DNA of 64,000 nucleotides from NCBI RefSeq assembly GCF_021531695.1, contig NZ_JADYUI010000006.1, positions 62,001 to 126,000 of the forward strand, read 5' to 3'. The DNA comes from Roseburia hominis. Lineage in GTDB: Bacteria > Bacillota > Clostridia > Lachnospirales > Lachnospiraceae. The first letter of the stretch is position 1, and each line of letters opens with the position of its first letter. The notes under the pieces were generated by a model. The model was not told the origin of the DNA, did no database searches, and saw only the letters and a program-made list of their open reading frames with translations. Below are positions 27,332 to 35,851 of the stretch, one piece after another. The position numbers were made by a program, and so were the translations under genes.

Positions 27332-28156
27332 ATGGAAAAACGAAATGCCAAGGGATTGACCGAAGCTGAATTTTTAGCTCAATATCATCCCGGTAATTAT
27401 GACAGACCATCTGTCACGGTAGATATTATGGTTCTTAAAATGCAGGAGAAATTACAGAACCTCAAAATATTACTGATACAGCGAAAAGACCATCCATACA
27501 TTGGTCAGTGGGCACTTGCAGGTGGATTTGTAAACATTGATGAATCAGCATATGAAGCTGCCTGTAGAGAACTGAAAGAAGAAACCAATTTAACAGGCGT
27601 TTACTTAGAACAGCTTTATACGATGAGCCAGCCTGACAGGGATCCTCGCATGAGGGTAATTGATATTGCTTATATAGCACTGCTGCCCTATGGAAAATCA
27701 TCCATTGTAAAAGCCGGTGACGACGCAAAGAAAGCACTATGGTTTGATGTAATATTTACAGATTCTGATTTGATATTATTTAATTCGGAACATAATATTA
27801 AGATTGAATATATCTTAGAAGAAAAGACATTTTTAAACGGCATTATTAAAACAACAAATTATGTTCCAAAGTTAAGAAGCAAAGAAGCTTTAGCTTTTGA
27901 TCATGCGGAAATTATTCTGGAAGGTCTAAATCGTCTTAAAAACAAAGTCCTATATTCAGACATTGCGTTTAATCTTGTACCAAAAGAATTTACACTTCCG
28001 GATTTACAAAAAGTTTATGAAGTGATTTTAGGAAAAGAACTTTACAAAGCGAATTTTAGGAATAAAATCAGTGATAAAGTTACAATGCTTGATAAATTTG
28101 ATAAACCAATATCAGGCAACAGAACATCCGCACTATACCAATACAAAAATATGTGA
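27332..28156 (+). CDS. nrtR: NrtR-type Nudix-related transcriptional regulator of NAD metabolism
   Basis: A 274-aa regulator. The N-terminal Nudix domain has a well preserved box, GGFVNIDESAYEAACRELKEE (glycine, glutamate, REL and EE positions). The C-terminal winged helix begins near FNLVPKEFTLPDLQKVYEVILG and ends GNRTSALYQY, as in NrtR repressors that respond to ADP-ribose or related NAD breakdown products. Whether the Nudix site is still catalytic is open; the box looks intact. The start at 27332 has TGGAG 7 nt upstream. It overlaps or abuts pncA, and the dyads at its promoter suggest autoregulation. Confidence 0.92.
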   Translation: MEKRNAKGLTEAEFLAQYHPGNYDRPSVTVDIMVLKMQEKLQNLKILLIQRKDHPYIGQWALAGGFVNIDESAYEAACRELKEETNLTGVYLEQLYTMSQPDRDPRMRVIDIAYIALLPYGKSSIVKAGDDAKKALWFDVIFTDSDLILFNSEHNIKIEYILEEKTFLNGIIKTTNYVPKLRSKEALAFDHAEIILEGLNRLKNKVLYSDIAFNLVPKEFTLPDLQKVYEVILGKELYKANFRNKISDKVTMLDKFDKPISGNRTSALYQYKNM

Positions 28157-28173
28157 TAAAAGGAGCAACTGAT

Positions 28174-28722
28174 ATGAAAAAAGTTTTAGTAATCATAGAT
28201 ATGCAAAACGACTTTACAAAAGGTGTTTTGGGAAATAAAGAATGTGAGGCTGCAATTGCCTCTGTTGTGCATGTTTTGAAATCAGATAATTGGGATAAAA
28301 TATTCTTAACAAGAGATACACATGGAGATAATTATCTTGACACACAGGAAGGAAAACGTCTGCCGGTAAAACATTGCATAAAGAATACAGATGGCTGGGA
28401 AATTGTACCTGAAATTATGGATCTATGCCGTAACAAATATTCACAGCAAATAAGCATCATTGACAAACCAACGTTTGGCAGCTTAGAACTTTCGCAGGAA
28501 CTAAAGAAGTATCAAGATCTTGACGTAAATGACAGCGAAATGGAAATCTATTTCTGCGGAGTATGTACAGGTATTTGCGTCATAAACAACGTTATGCTTG
28601 CGAAAGCAACTCTTCCGGAAGCAAGAATTTGTGTATTCGAAAATGCATGCGCCTGCGTGACACAAAAATCGCACAAAACTGCAATCGAAGCAATGAGAAA
28701 CTGTCAAATTGACATTATCTAA
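28174..28722 (+). CDS. pncA: Nicotinamidase
   Basis: A 182-aa cysteine hydrolase of the isochorismatase-like fold that converts nicotinamide to nicotinate. The catalytic aspartate lies in IIDMQNDFTKGVLG and the cysteine in YFCGVCTGICVINN (CGVCTGICV). The metal-binding region is around FLTRDTHGDNYLDTQEGKRLPVKHC. The ATG at 28174 is chosen over 28153 because AAAGGAG lies 8 nt before it. It sits between nrtR and pncB in one operon and supplies nicotinate to PncB in the cytoplasm. Confidence 0.93.
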   Translation: MKKVLVIIDMQNDFTKGVLGNKECEAAIASVVHVLKSDNWDKIFLTRDTHGDNYLDTQEGKRLPVKHCIKNTDGWEIVPEIMDLCRNKYSQQISIIDKPTFGSLELSQELKKYQDLDVNDSEMEIYFCGVCTGICVINNVMLAKATLPEARICVFENACACVTQKSHKTAIEAMRNCQIDII

Positions 28723-28738
28723 AAAGGAAGGAAAAATC

Positions 28739-29947
28739 ATGGTATTAAATCAGATCATTACAAGTTTATTAGAAACAGATATGTATAAATTCAGTATGGG
28801 GCAGGCAATTTATCATCAGTTCAGCACTTACAAGACAACCTGGACTTTCAAGTGTCGTAACAAAGATATTTGTTTCACAAAAGAAATGGTGGAAGAAATC
28901 AAAGAACAGATTAAAGCGTACTGCTCTCTTCGATTCACAGAAGATGAGCTTAATTATCTTAACGACATTACCTGGATTAAGGGCTCTTATGTAGATTTCT
29001 TAAGATTATGGCAGCCTCGTTTTGAAGATTTTGAAATTACAAGCAACGCCAAATGTGGTCTTTCCATCGAGACAAAAGGCACATGGCTCAATACATCCAT
29101 GTATGAAATTCCGACACTTGCCATTGTAAACGAAGTTTATTTTAAAATGGCATATGATTATACGGAATTATTTGCAAGTTTTCAATCCAGATTATCAGCA
29201 AAAATAAATAAGCTTGTGACCGGTGAATATCAGCTTGGTGCTTTCAGTGAGTTTGGTTTAAGACGCAGATTGTCCGGTGAAGCACAGGAGCTTGCAATTA
29301 AAACACTGAAAGAAAATAGCTACGCCAACTCATCATTTGTCGGTACTTCCAACGTATATCTGGCAAAAAAATACGGTATTACTCCGGTCGGAACCATGGC
29401 ACACGAATGGATCATGTGTGTAGGCCAGGGAAATCATAAACACAATCCGGCTTACTCCAACTGGTATGCGATGGATGCATGGATCAGAGAATATGGTATT
29501 TTAAATGGTATCGCGCTCACTGACGCTATTACCACTGACTGCTTTTTAAGAGATTTCCAGCTTACATATGCTACTCTCTTTTCCGGTGTAAGACATGACA
29601 GTGGAGACCCCATCGAATGGGGCGAAAAGATGATTGCGCATTACAAAAAACTTGGAATTGATCCAGCAACCAAAACATTATTATTTTCTGACAGCCTTGA
29701 TTTCAAAAAAGCTGACTCTTTATTCCGTCACTTTAATGGCAAAGCAAACGTCGCTTTTGGCATTGGTACCTATATTGCAAACGATACCAATGTCCCGGCA
29801 CTCAATATCGTTATGAAAACAACGGCATGCAATGGTATGGATGTTGCAAAGATTTCAGATTCTGTCGGAAAAGGCATGTGCAAAAACCAGGAATATATTG
29901 ATTATCTGCAAAGATGCATCGACTGGAGAATGAAAAACGATAAATAA
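28739..29947 (+). CDS. pncB: Nicotinate phosphoribosyltransferase
   Basis: A 402-aa PncB enzyme that makes nicotinate mononucleotide from nicotinate and PRPP. The N-terminus (TSLLETDMYKFSMGQAIYHQF) is conserved. Other family blocks are EFGLRRRLSGEAQ, FVGTSNVYLAKKYGITPVGTMAHEW (which includes the phosphorylated-histidine region), GVRHDSGDPIEWGEK and FGIGTYIANDT. The ATG at 28739 has AAAGGAAGG upstream, 16 nt after the pncA stop. It is the last gene of the NAD salvage operon, with a hairpin after the stop. Confidence 0.95.
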   Translation: MVLNQIITSLLETDMYKFSMGQAIYHQFSTYKTTWTFKCRNKDICFTKEMVEEIKEQIKAYCSLRFTEDELNYLNDITWIKGSYVDFLRLWQPRFEDFEITSNAKCGLSIETKGTWLNTSMYEIPTLAIVNEVYFKMAYDYTELFASFQSRLSAKINKLVTGEYQLGAFSEFGLRRRLSGEAQELAIKTLKENSYANSSFVGTSNVYLAKKYGITPVGTMAHEWIMCVGQGNHKHNPAYSNWYAMDAWIREYGILNGIALTDAITTDCFLRDFQLTYATLFSGVRHDSGDPIEWGEKMIAHYKKLGIDPATKTLLFSDSLDFKKADSLFRHFNGKANVAFGIGTYIANDTNVPALNIVMKTTACNGMDVAKISDSVGKGMCKNQEYIDYLQRCIDWRMKNDK

Positions 29948-29963
29948 AACATGCAGGCTTTAT

Positions 29964-29997
29964 AAAGGCAGAACCAAGCAAAATCGGCTCTGCCCTT
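29964..29997. terminator. Hairpin after pncB
   Basis: AAGGCAGAACC pairs with GGCTCTGCCCTT with one mismatch. The plus-strand T content afterwards is modest, so it may act weakly or in both directions. Confidence 0.6.
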
Positions 29998-30037
29998 CAA
30001 TAACTATTTATTTCCTTTGGTGATTGTCATACAGTTC

Positions 30038-30817
30038 TTACTGGCTGATAACCATATCATGAACAGCACGTGAAATCTCCTGAACAGTTGCTTCAATCGT
30101 TCTGTTCAATTCTTTACTGGTCTTGGCAAGATTTCCCACTTCACCTGCAACCACCGCAAATCCCTTACCTGCCTCACCGGCTCTTGCTGCCTCAATACTG
30201 GCATTTAATGCAAGAATATTCTGGCGTTGCTGAATAGAATCCAGTTCGGAAGCATTCTTTTGAATCTCCTTTACCAGTTTCTCACATTCTGCTGCACCTT
30301 TCTGCATACGCTCCAGCATCTTATCGCTATTGTATTTCACACTATACTCTGCATTAATAAAATAGTTCAAGGTATCTCCCAACAACCTGGCAGACGCATG
30401 AATTGCCTCTTCACTCCTGACATTAACCTTACTCAAGGCTTCCAGATATTTTTCCTCATCCACATTAATCTCTCTTGCAACCTTGCGGAATTTCTCCGGA
30501 TCCGGGTGTTCCGGCAAAACCTGTCCACCGATTACAGAACCCAGCTTCTCACCGTTAACTACCAGATCAATTCCAAAATCAATCAGTCCTGTATGGCAAC
30601 GATATACACCATTTCCCTCTCGATCGCATCGTTCACAACGCCTCTTACCCTCTGCACTTCCTCTGGTTAATCCTACACAAAACTCTGTAAAATTATAACA
30701 ATCTGATATATATTCCCCATCTATTCCCACAGCAACAGTAGCCAATCCGGTAGCTGAAGCCCAGTTCGCCATAATCTCCTCAAATTTTGTCATATTCGCA
30801 AAATCCTGAATTTTCAT
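30038..30817 (-). CDS. Soluble PocR-domain chemoreceptor-like protein
   Basis: A 259-aa cytoplasmic protein with no membrane segment. Residues about 5-160 form a PocR sensory domain, with the conserved cysteines in [33 protein letters not shown] very short MCP signalling tip follows ([35 protein letters not shown], near 203-237). PocR domains sense small molecules such as diols in known regulators; the ligand here is unknown. It could join CheA/CheW arrays from the cytoplasm. GGATGG-type ribosome site; single gene. Confidence 0.9.
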   Translation of the reverse strand: MKIQDFANMTKFEEIMANWASATGLATVAVGIDGEYISDCYNFTEFCVGLTRGSAEGKRRCERCDREGNGVYRCHTGLIDFGIDLVVNGEKLGSVIGGQVLPEHPDPEKFRKVAREINVDEEKYLEALSKVNVRSEEAIHASARLLGDTLNYFINAEYSVKYNSDKMLERMQKGAAECEKLVKEIQKNASELDSIQQRQNILALNASIEAARAGEAGKGFAVVAGEVGNLAKTSKELNRTIEATVQEISRAVHDMVISQ

Positions 30818-31042
30818 ATCCTATTCCATCCTTTCTGGCATATGTATTTCTGATAACTATGAAGCTCACTAACTCCAGGCAAAAATTGGTTAAAATAGTC
30901 AAAATACATTCGTCTTATGTGTCAATATTACCATATTTTACCCAAAATCTCAATATTTTTTGCACAACTATCGACACTTTTACTCCCCATTCTCATTCGC
31001 ATTGTGAATATGACCAGCATCTCGCAGTAAAACATGATATTT

Positions 31043-31873
31043 TTACATCCATTCCATGAGCCAGCGAATCGGGCTTAAAACGCTTAAATATTGCACAATC
31101 TCAGGCATTTTGTCTATTGCCACAAAAGTACCTCCCAAAATCGAGCAGACAGCTGCCACAGAAGAACCCAGTATTCCTGCCATCATTTCCGATTTGCTTA
31201 TCATACTTATAAGAATCCCATACAGATTCGATATCATAAGCGTAAAGAGAAATAATTGAACGATCTCTACTGTAGAGAACGTGAAATTATGATCAAAAAG
31301 ACTCCAACCTGGTAAAATAATCACTAATTGAATTCCCGTAACTATGGTAGATGACAGGAAACATCCCATAAGGTAGCTGCATCTCGTACCGCCCGAAAAC
31401 ATAACTCTCTCTACTACTCCCTCTCTTTTATCCTGCAGAAATTTCATTCCATATAGTGTTGCCACTATCATATAGATTGTCAACAGCATGGATGCCATAC
31501 GCTGCCTTGCCGAAAGCAGCACCATTTCTTTGTTCGTTCCCTGCTTTGATACCTTCTCAAGCTTTGTGAGCCCAGAATCTCCCTTGTTTTCATCCAGAAT
31601 AATATGATACTTTCCCATGATTTGGTCTGTATTTATCGTCTTTTCATCGGCAACCTCATACTGAACATTTTCCATGCCCTCCAATTGTTCTGCCATTGAA
31701 ATAACATAAGCATTGCTCCCCAAAATGCCTACTCTGAACTGCTTATCCTCCATTCTTACGCTAAGTGACCCTGTAAAAATCAGTACCACAGGAATCAAAA
31801 CCATCAACAAATAAGTACTTTTCTTCTGAAATAAACGCTTTATATTATTTTTCATAACCAGGTAACTGACCAT
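31043..31873 (-). CDS. ABC-2 type exporter permease, C-terminally short
   Basis: A 276-aa permease with an N-terminal membrane segment (YLLMVLIPVVLIFTGSL), a large extracytoplasmic domain and four or five later segments (MLLTIYMIVATLYGM, VTGIQLVIILPGW, LFLFTLMISNLYGIL, GILGSSVAAVCSILGG). It ends at LSPIRWLMEWM, where its partner permease has about 40 more residues with a last membrane segment. That suggests C-terminal truncation, or a naturally short version. The ATG at 31873 has GGGAGG upstream; 31879 is an alternative. It overlaps the previous gene by about 29 nt. Confidence 0.82.
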   Translation of the reverse strand: MVSYLVMKNNIKRLFQKKSTYLLMVLIPVVLIFTGSLSVRMEDKQFRVGILGSNAYVISMAEQLEGMENVQYEVADEKTINTDQIMGKYHIILDENKGDSGLTKLEKVSKQGTNKEMVLLSARQRMASMLLTIYMIVATLYGMKFLQDKREGVVERVMFSGGTRCSYLMGCFLSSTIVTGIQLVIILPGWSLFDHNFTFSTVEIVQLFLFTLMISNLYGILISMISKSEMMAGILGSSVAAVCSILGGTFVAIDKMPEIVQYLSVLSPIRWLMEWM

Positions 31874-32615
31874 TTCCATATTCCTCCCTTTTAAAACAAG
31901 TAATTGCAAGCAGCATAAAAATGCCTCCGATTCCGATTAGAACAAAATTCAATCTATAGAAAGATATACAATTCTTATCATAGATTAACAAAAATATGCT
32001 TCTGTTCACCCAGCGAAGCGGTGATAAATTCAGAACAAACTGTAACGGCTTATTTAAAGTTCCAAACTGATAAAAACAGCCGCCCAATATGGCAAATATC
32101 ATAACCGGAATGTTCAATATATTTTTCATTTTCATGAAATCCTTCATTCCAAGTCCCAGAAAAGTTCCAATACATGCTGTCACAAAGGAAAGTGAAAGAT
32201 AACACAGACCTATTGCTCCCAATTCTTTATAGCTGCCTATGTTCGAAAACACATTTACCACAAGCAACACCAGTAAAGAACACCCTGCAAAAACAATCAT
32301 TTCCGCAAGAATTTTTGCACATACAATTTCTGCATCCGATACCGGTGCAAGCAAAATTCTGTCTGCTGTATTAGCAAAAGCATCATCTTTTCCTGCATAA
32401 GCCGCCGTTATGATTGACATGATAATGCAAAATGGTATCGTCACAACCCCATAATACTGATAACTTGTCAGCAATTCATCCTGATACATATTTTTGCACA
32501 ACAATCCCAAAAGCCATATCATCAGAAGTGGGGACAAAATGTTATAGCCCACAGAAAATCCATCCATAATTCTTCTCTTCAAATTCGAAATGAATAATAC
32601 TTTAAATCTTGTCAT
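31845..32615 (-). CDS. ABC-2 type exporter permease
   Basis: A 256-aa permease with about six membrane segments (NILSPLLMIWLLGLL, IPFCIIMSIITAAYAG, IVFAGCSLLVLLVVNVF, LCYLSLSFVTACIGTFLGLG, ILNIPVMIFAILGG, FVLIGIGGIFMLLAI). The conserved LSPLRWVNR motif sits near residue 207. It lies 1 nt after the ATPase gene, with GGAGGAG before ATG 32615 (an earlier ATG at 32630 is less favoured). Together with the second permease and the ATPase it should form an exporter for a lipophilic or toxic compound; the substrate is unknown. Confidence 0.87.
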   Translation of the reverse strand: MTRFKVLFISNLKRRIMDGFSVGYNILSPLLMIWLLGLLCKNMYQDELLTSYQYYGVVTIPFCIIMSIITAAYAGKDDAFANTADRILLAPVSDAEIVCAKILAEMIVFAGCSLLVLLVVNVFSNIGSYKELGAIGLCYLSLSFVTACIGTFLGLGMKDFMKMKNILNIPVMIFAILGGCFYQFGTLNKPLQFVLNLSPLRWVNRSIFLLIYDKNCISFYRLNFVLIGIGGIFMLLAITCFKREEYGNGQLPGYEK

Positions 32616-32616
32616 G

Positions 32617-33375
32617 TTACTCCTCCTCATCTCTTAACGCTGTTCCTGTAATTTTTAAGAAAATGTCTTCCAGGGTCTGGCAGCCTTCTTCTTTGTATCT
32701 TTCCTTCAGTGCATCTTTGTCTTCCTCTACCTTTAACTGCCCCTGATCCATAATCAGAATTCGATTGCACAATGCTTCGATTTCTTCCATATAATGTGAG
32801 ACGTAAATGACAGCAGTGCCTCTTCTATTCAATGTTTTGATAGCTTCCAAAATATAATTACGTGACTGCGGGTCAATGCCAACGGTAGGTTCATCCATAA
32901 TCAGAAGCTTCGGACTATGTGCTATGGAGCATGCAATATTCAACCGTCTTTTCATTCCACCTGAGAATTTTCCCGGCTTATCTTTTCTTCGATCCCATAA
33001 GGCAACAAATTCCAATGCTTCCTGTACTCTTCGTTCTAATTCTTTTCCCCGAAATCCATATAAAGAACAGAAAAATTTCACATTATCGTAAGCACTCATG
33101 TCGCCATAAACAGCAATGTCCTGCGGAACAAGCCCAATTTGCATTTTTATAGATTTTCTATCTTTCTTTACAGTCATGCCATCAAAAAACAGCTCCCCTG
33201 CATCACATGCTTCAATTCCTGTCAGCATCCGAATTGTGGTACTTTTGCCTGCGCCATTCGGTCCAAGCATTCCGACAATCTCACCATCTGCAACTGTAAA
33301 GTTAAGTTTATCCACTACCTTTCTCTCGCCATAGCTTTTTTCAAAATTTCTAACTTCTACTAAGTTGTTTACCAT
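32617..33375 (-). CDS. ABC exporter ATP-binding protein
   Basis: A 252-aa ATPase of the CcmA/drug-export type. Walker A is GPNGAGKSTTIRMLTG (near residues 37-52). Other motifs are the Q-loop LVPQDIAVYGDMSAYDN, the signature FSGGMKRRLNIACSIAH, Walker B LLIMDEPTVGIDPQSR and the switch histidine in VIYVSHYMEE. The start at 33375 has AAAGGA 9 nt upstream. A PadR palindrome lies about 32 bp upstream of this start, between padR and the ATPase gene, so the exporter genes are likely repressed by the neighbouring regulator. Confidence 0.93.
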   Translation of the reverse strand: MVNNLVEVRNFEKSYGERKVVDKLNFTVADGEIVGMLGPNGAGKSTTIRMLTGIEACDAGELFFDGMTVKKDRKSIKMQIGLVPQDIAVYGDMSAYDNVKFFCSLYGFRGKELERRVQEALEFVALWDRRKDKPGKFSGGMKRRLNIACSIAHSPKLLIMDEPTVGIDPQSRNYILEAIKTLNRRGTAVIYVSHYMEEIEALCNRILIMDQGQLKVEEDKDALKERYKEEGCQTLEDIFLKITGTALRDEEE

Positions 33376-33406
33376 AATTATCATCCTTTCATTATACAAT
33401 ATTGTT

Positions 33407-33422
33407 TATCCAACGTTGGATA
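33407..33422. promoter_or_regulatory. PadR-type operator before the exporter genes
   Basis: TATCCAACGTTGGATA is a perfect 16-bp palindrome. Two close variants precede the padR gene at 34245 and 34268. Confidence 0.78.
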
Positions 33423-33458
33423 TTATTTGAAAAAGAAAAGCGGCTTTATCCGCGTTTT

Positions 33459-34190
33459 CTATGTTTGCTTCTTCATCGCTTCCATAATCTCGTTCAATTG
33501 TTCCAGTGCCTTCTTCGGGTCTGTTTCCACAGATTCTTTTATTTTCTCCAGCAAAGCAATTTTATCCTGTGTCTCATTGGGCTTACTGTTCTCATCTCTT
33601 TCATCGGAAATGCTATCGGGTTCAAATGATTGAATCATGTGCATGACCTCTTCTGCTTCTTTCCTATAATCACCAAGGCAATTCATCAATTCTTCATGCC
33701 AGGCTATCTGGTCTTCTAAAGAATGAATTGTCATGTCAAAAGATAAGCGCATGATCTTGCTTGCATCTGCTCCACACTTGACATCCCGCCAGGTTTCCCA
33801 ATACTTCTTCGTTTCCGATAAATCCGCAATGTGTTTCTCAATAATCGACTTAGTCTCCCCCGGACTCAGTACGCTTATCATAGGATATACAATGTACTTC
33901 AAAGAACCTGTTTCTATAATAGGGGTCGCCAGTTCTTTGCGCATTTCTCTCTCCAGCTCTTCTCTCCCCAAATCTGTAATTTCATAGATTTTACGGACTC
34001 TTGAACCGGTTCTTTCTTCTCTTAATACCTGAATACACTTCTCCTTTTCCAGCTTATTTAAAGCATAATAGATGGAACCTGACTGAACCTTCGCCCACTG
34101 ATCCATGCCCGAAACCTTGATAAATAATTGTATCTCATAGCCATGAGTCGGTTTAATATTCAGATAATAAAGAATCAGACCTCTTATCAT
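33459..34190 (-). CDS. PadR family transcriptional regulator
   Basis: A 243-aa regulator. The N-terminal winged helix is a standard PadR domain (MIRGLILYYLNIKPTHGYEIQLFIK...SGSIYYALNKLEKEKCI...YEITDLGREELERE). The long C-terminal domain (about residues 90-200) is the Vir_act_alpha_C-like helical region. The last about 40 residues are charged and lysine/glutamate rich. It lies upstream of the exporter genes, with palindromic operators on both sides. It probably represses itself and the exporter until a ligand, perhaps the exported drug, binds. Confidence 0.9.
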   Translation of the reverse strand: MIRGLILYYLNIKPTHGYEIQLFIKVSGMDQWAKVQSGSIYYALNKLEKEKCIQVLREERTGSRVRKIYEITDLGREELEREMRKELATPIIETGSLKYIVYPMISVLSPGETKSIIEKHIADLSETKKYWETWRDVKCGADASKIMRLSFDMTIHSLEDQIAWHEELMNCLGDYRKEAEEVMHMIQSFEPDSISDERDENSKPNETQDKIALLEKIKESVETDPKKALEQLNEIMEAMKKQT

Positions 34191-34244
34191 TGCAGTCTCC
34201 TTTCAAGTAAGTTACAAAATCCATACAGATAATTCCATATAGGT

Positions 34245-34283
34245 TATCCAACGTTGAATACATTATATATCCAACATTGGATA
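34245..34283. promoter_or_regulatory. Two PadR-type operators upstream of padR
   Basis: TATCCAACGTTGAATA (34245-34260) and TATCCAACATTGGATA (34268-34283) are 23 bp apart centre to centre. Each differs by one base from the perfect palindrome at 33407. Confidence 0.78.
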
Positions 34284-34328
34284 ATGTCAATGGTTTTCAT
34301 CAATAAATCATATATCTGTCACATACAA

Positions 34329-34412
34329 CTATTTTGTTGCCACAATCAGATATCTATGTATCGTCCCTTGAACAAATCCATTTTTGTCAATTTCTTCCTG
34401 CTTCATCCTCAA
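34329..34412 (-). pseudogene. Duplicated 3' end of the class I methyltransferase gene
   Basis: About 80 bp on the minus strand encode QEEIDKNGFVQGTIHRYLIVATK followed by TAG. The same stretch with few differences is the C-terminal region of the intact methyltransferase at 39276-40067 (QEEVDKNGFVQGTIHRYLIVATK). The rest of the gene is absent. The fragment starts directly at the tail of the terminator of the GH4 operon, so the operon is bracketed by the intact gene and this piece. Confidence 0.85.
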
Positions 34413-34444
34413 AAAGCGTGCAACAAATTTTGCTGCACGCTTTT
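34411..34444 (-). terminator. Terminator of the alpha-glucoside operon
   Basis: Minus strand: AAAAGCGTGCA pairs with TGCACGCTTTTT around an 11-nt loop, followed by a T run. It lies 19 nt past the GH4 stop. Confidence 0.85.
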
Positions 34445-34462
34445 CTTTAGAGAAAATATCAT

Positions 34463-35827
34463 CTATTTCAATTCTGGCCAATATTCCTTATTTGCTTCAA
34501 TCATATCATCTAAGATTTCTTTGGCAACCTTCATGCTAGGAACTGTCTTATTCAAGGTAAATGCTTCCAGAACTTTCTGATAGGAACCTTCTATACATCC
34601 TTCCACTAACAACTTTTCGCAATTCAGTTGTTGCATAATAAGTCCCTGCTGGAACAGTGGAATATTATTCTGAGTAATAACCTCCGGACCGTTCTTTCCA
34701 ACATAAGCCGGCACTTCCACCATTGCATCATATGGTAAATTCGGTATTGCACCACGATTCTCTGTAATAACAAGGAAACGTCTCTTTGTGTCATTCTTAA
34801 GAGCAATTGCCAAATCAGCAATCCAGTCACCATGACTTCCAGCATAGAATACTTTCTCGTCAATTTCACCTGTCTTTAAATATTTATCAATTCCGTCAAA
34901 CAAATTCTTTTCACGACTATCCATTACCTCATTTGCTCTGGTGTAATCCGGGTTAGAATGTTCCACGAATTCTTTCTGCTGTAAATAATAATTCAAATAT
35001 GTATTTGGCAATGTATCCGGGAAGTTTTCCATAATCTCATAGATACCTTTCCAAACATAGTACCAACTTCCTTTTGCATGACGATCCTTACCGTTTTCAG
35101 CCGTAACATTAAGCGCTGCCTTGTCTTTTAAATAAGCATCAGGCAATAAAATCTCATGCTCCTTAATATATTTACGAAGAGGATCCATGATATCCTTACC
35201 TTTGTACTCAATTGATGTGAACCAGCCAAAATGATTGAGACCATAGTAATCGTACACAATATTTTCTTTATCTTTAATTTCCATAGCAGCTGCAACTACA
35301 TCAATAATCGCAATTGGCATATCACAGATATTGATAATTCTTGCATCTGGTCTAAGTCTTCTGCATGCTTCGGATACGATAGATGCAGGGTTTGAATAAT
35401 TCAAAATCCAGCAGGTTGGTTTTGCATATTTTTCAGTATCATCAATAACTTTCATCATTGGGAAAATTGTACGCATACCATACGCAAGCCCACCACAACC
35501 ACAGGTTTCCTGTCCTACACAGCCATGACGAAGCGGTATCTTTTCATCCTGCTCACGCATTGCATATTTGCCGACACGCATCTGAGCAAAAACAAAATCC
35601 GCATCCTTATATGCTGTTTCTACATCAGTTGTAACTGTAAGCTTAATTCCACTCTTCAAATCTTCGTCAAGAATCCATTTTACCACAACAGCCACCTTTT
35701 CCTGACGCTCTTTGTCAAGATCAAACAAGCGAATTTCGTCTACTTCAAGTTCTTCCCTTCTAAGTGCGATTGATTTTACGATTCCCGGTGTAAATGTACT
35801 TCCACCACCAACAATTGTTATTATCAT
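34463..35827 (-). CDS. 6-phospho-alpha-glucosidase (GH4)
   Basis: A 454-aa family 4 glycosidase that uses NAD+ and Mn2+ to cleave phosphorylated disaccharides such as maltose 6-phosphate. The Rossmann motif is at the start (ITIVGGGSTFTPGIV). Other motifs are VGQETCGCGGLAYGMRTI, LNYSNPASIVSEACRRL and NICDMPIAI. The CDMP sequence is the signature of alpha-specific enzymes such as GlvA/MalH, whereas beta-specific ones carry CNVP. It is the last gene of the licT-EIIA-EIICB operon and handles the sugar phosphate delivered by the PTS. AAGGAGG precedes the ATG. Confidence 0.92.
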   Translation of the reverse strand: MIITIVGGGSTFTPGIVKSIALRREELEVDEIRLFDLDKERQEKVAVVVKWILDEDLKSGIKLTVTTDVETAYKDADFVFAQMRVGKYAMREQDEKIPLRHGCVGQETCGCGGLAYGMRTIFPMMKVIDDTEKYAKPTCWILNYSNPASIVSEACRRLRPDARIINICDMPIAIIDVVAAAMEIKDKENIVYDYYGLNHFGWFTSIEYKGKDIMDPLRKYIKEHEILLPDAYLKDKAALNVTAENGKDRHAKGSWYYVWKGIYEIMENFPDTLPNTYLNYYLQQKEFVEHSNPDYTRANEVMDSREKNLFDGIDKYLKTGEIDEKVFYAGSHGDWIADLAIALKNDTKRRFLVITENRGAIPNLPYDAMVEVPAYVGKNGPEVITQNNIPLFQQGLIMQQLNCEKLLVEGCIEGSYQKVLEAFTLNKTVPSMKVAKEILDDMIEANKEYWPELK

Positions 35828-35851
35828 AGTTCTTCCTCCTTATTTCTTTCA

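Noticed and set aside
30818-31042. 225-bp gap between the PocR-MCP gene and the exporter
   Set aside because: Searched for a sigma-D type promoter, terminator or riboswitch; only scattered TTGAC-like pieces were found and nothing that could be supported.
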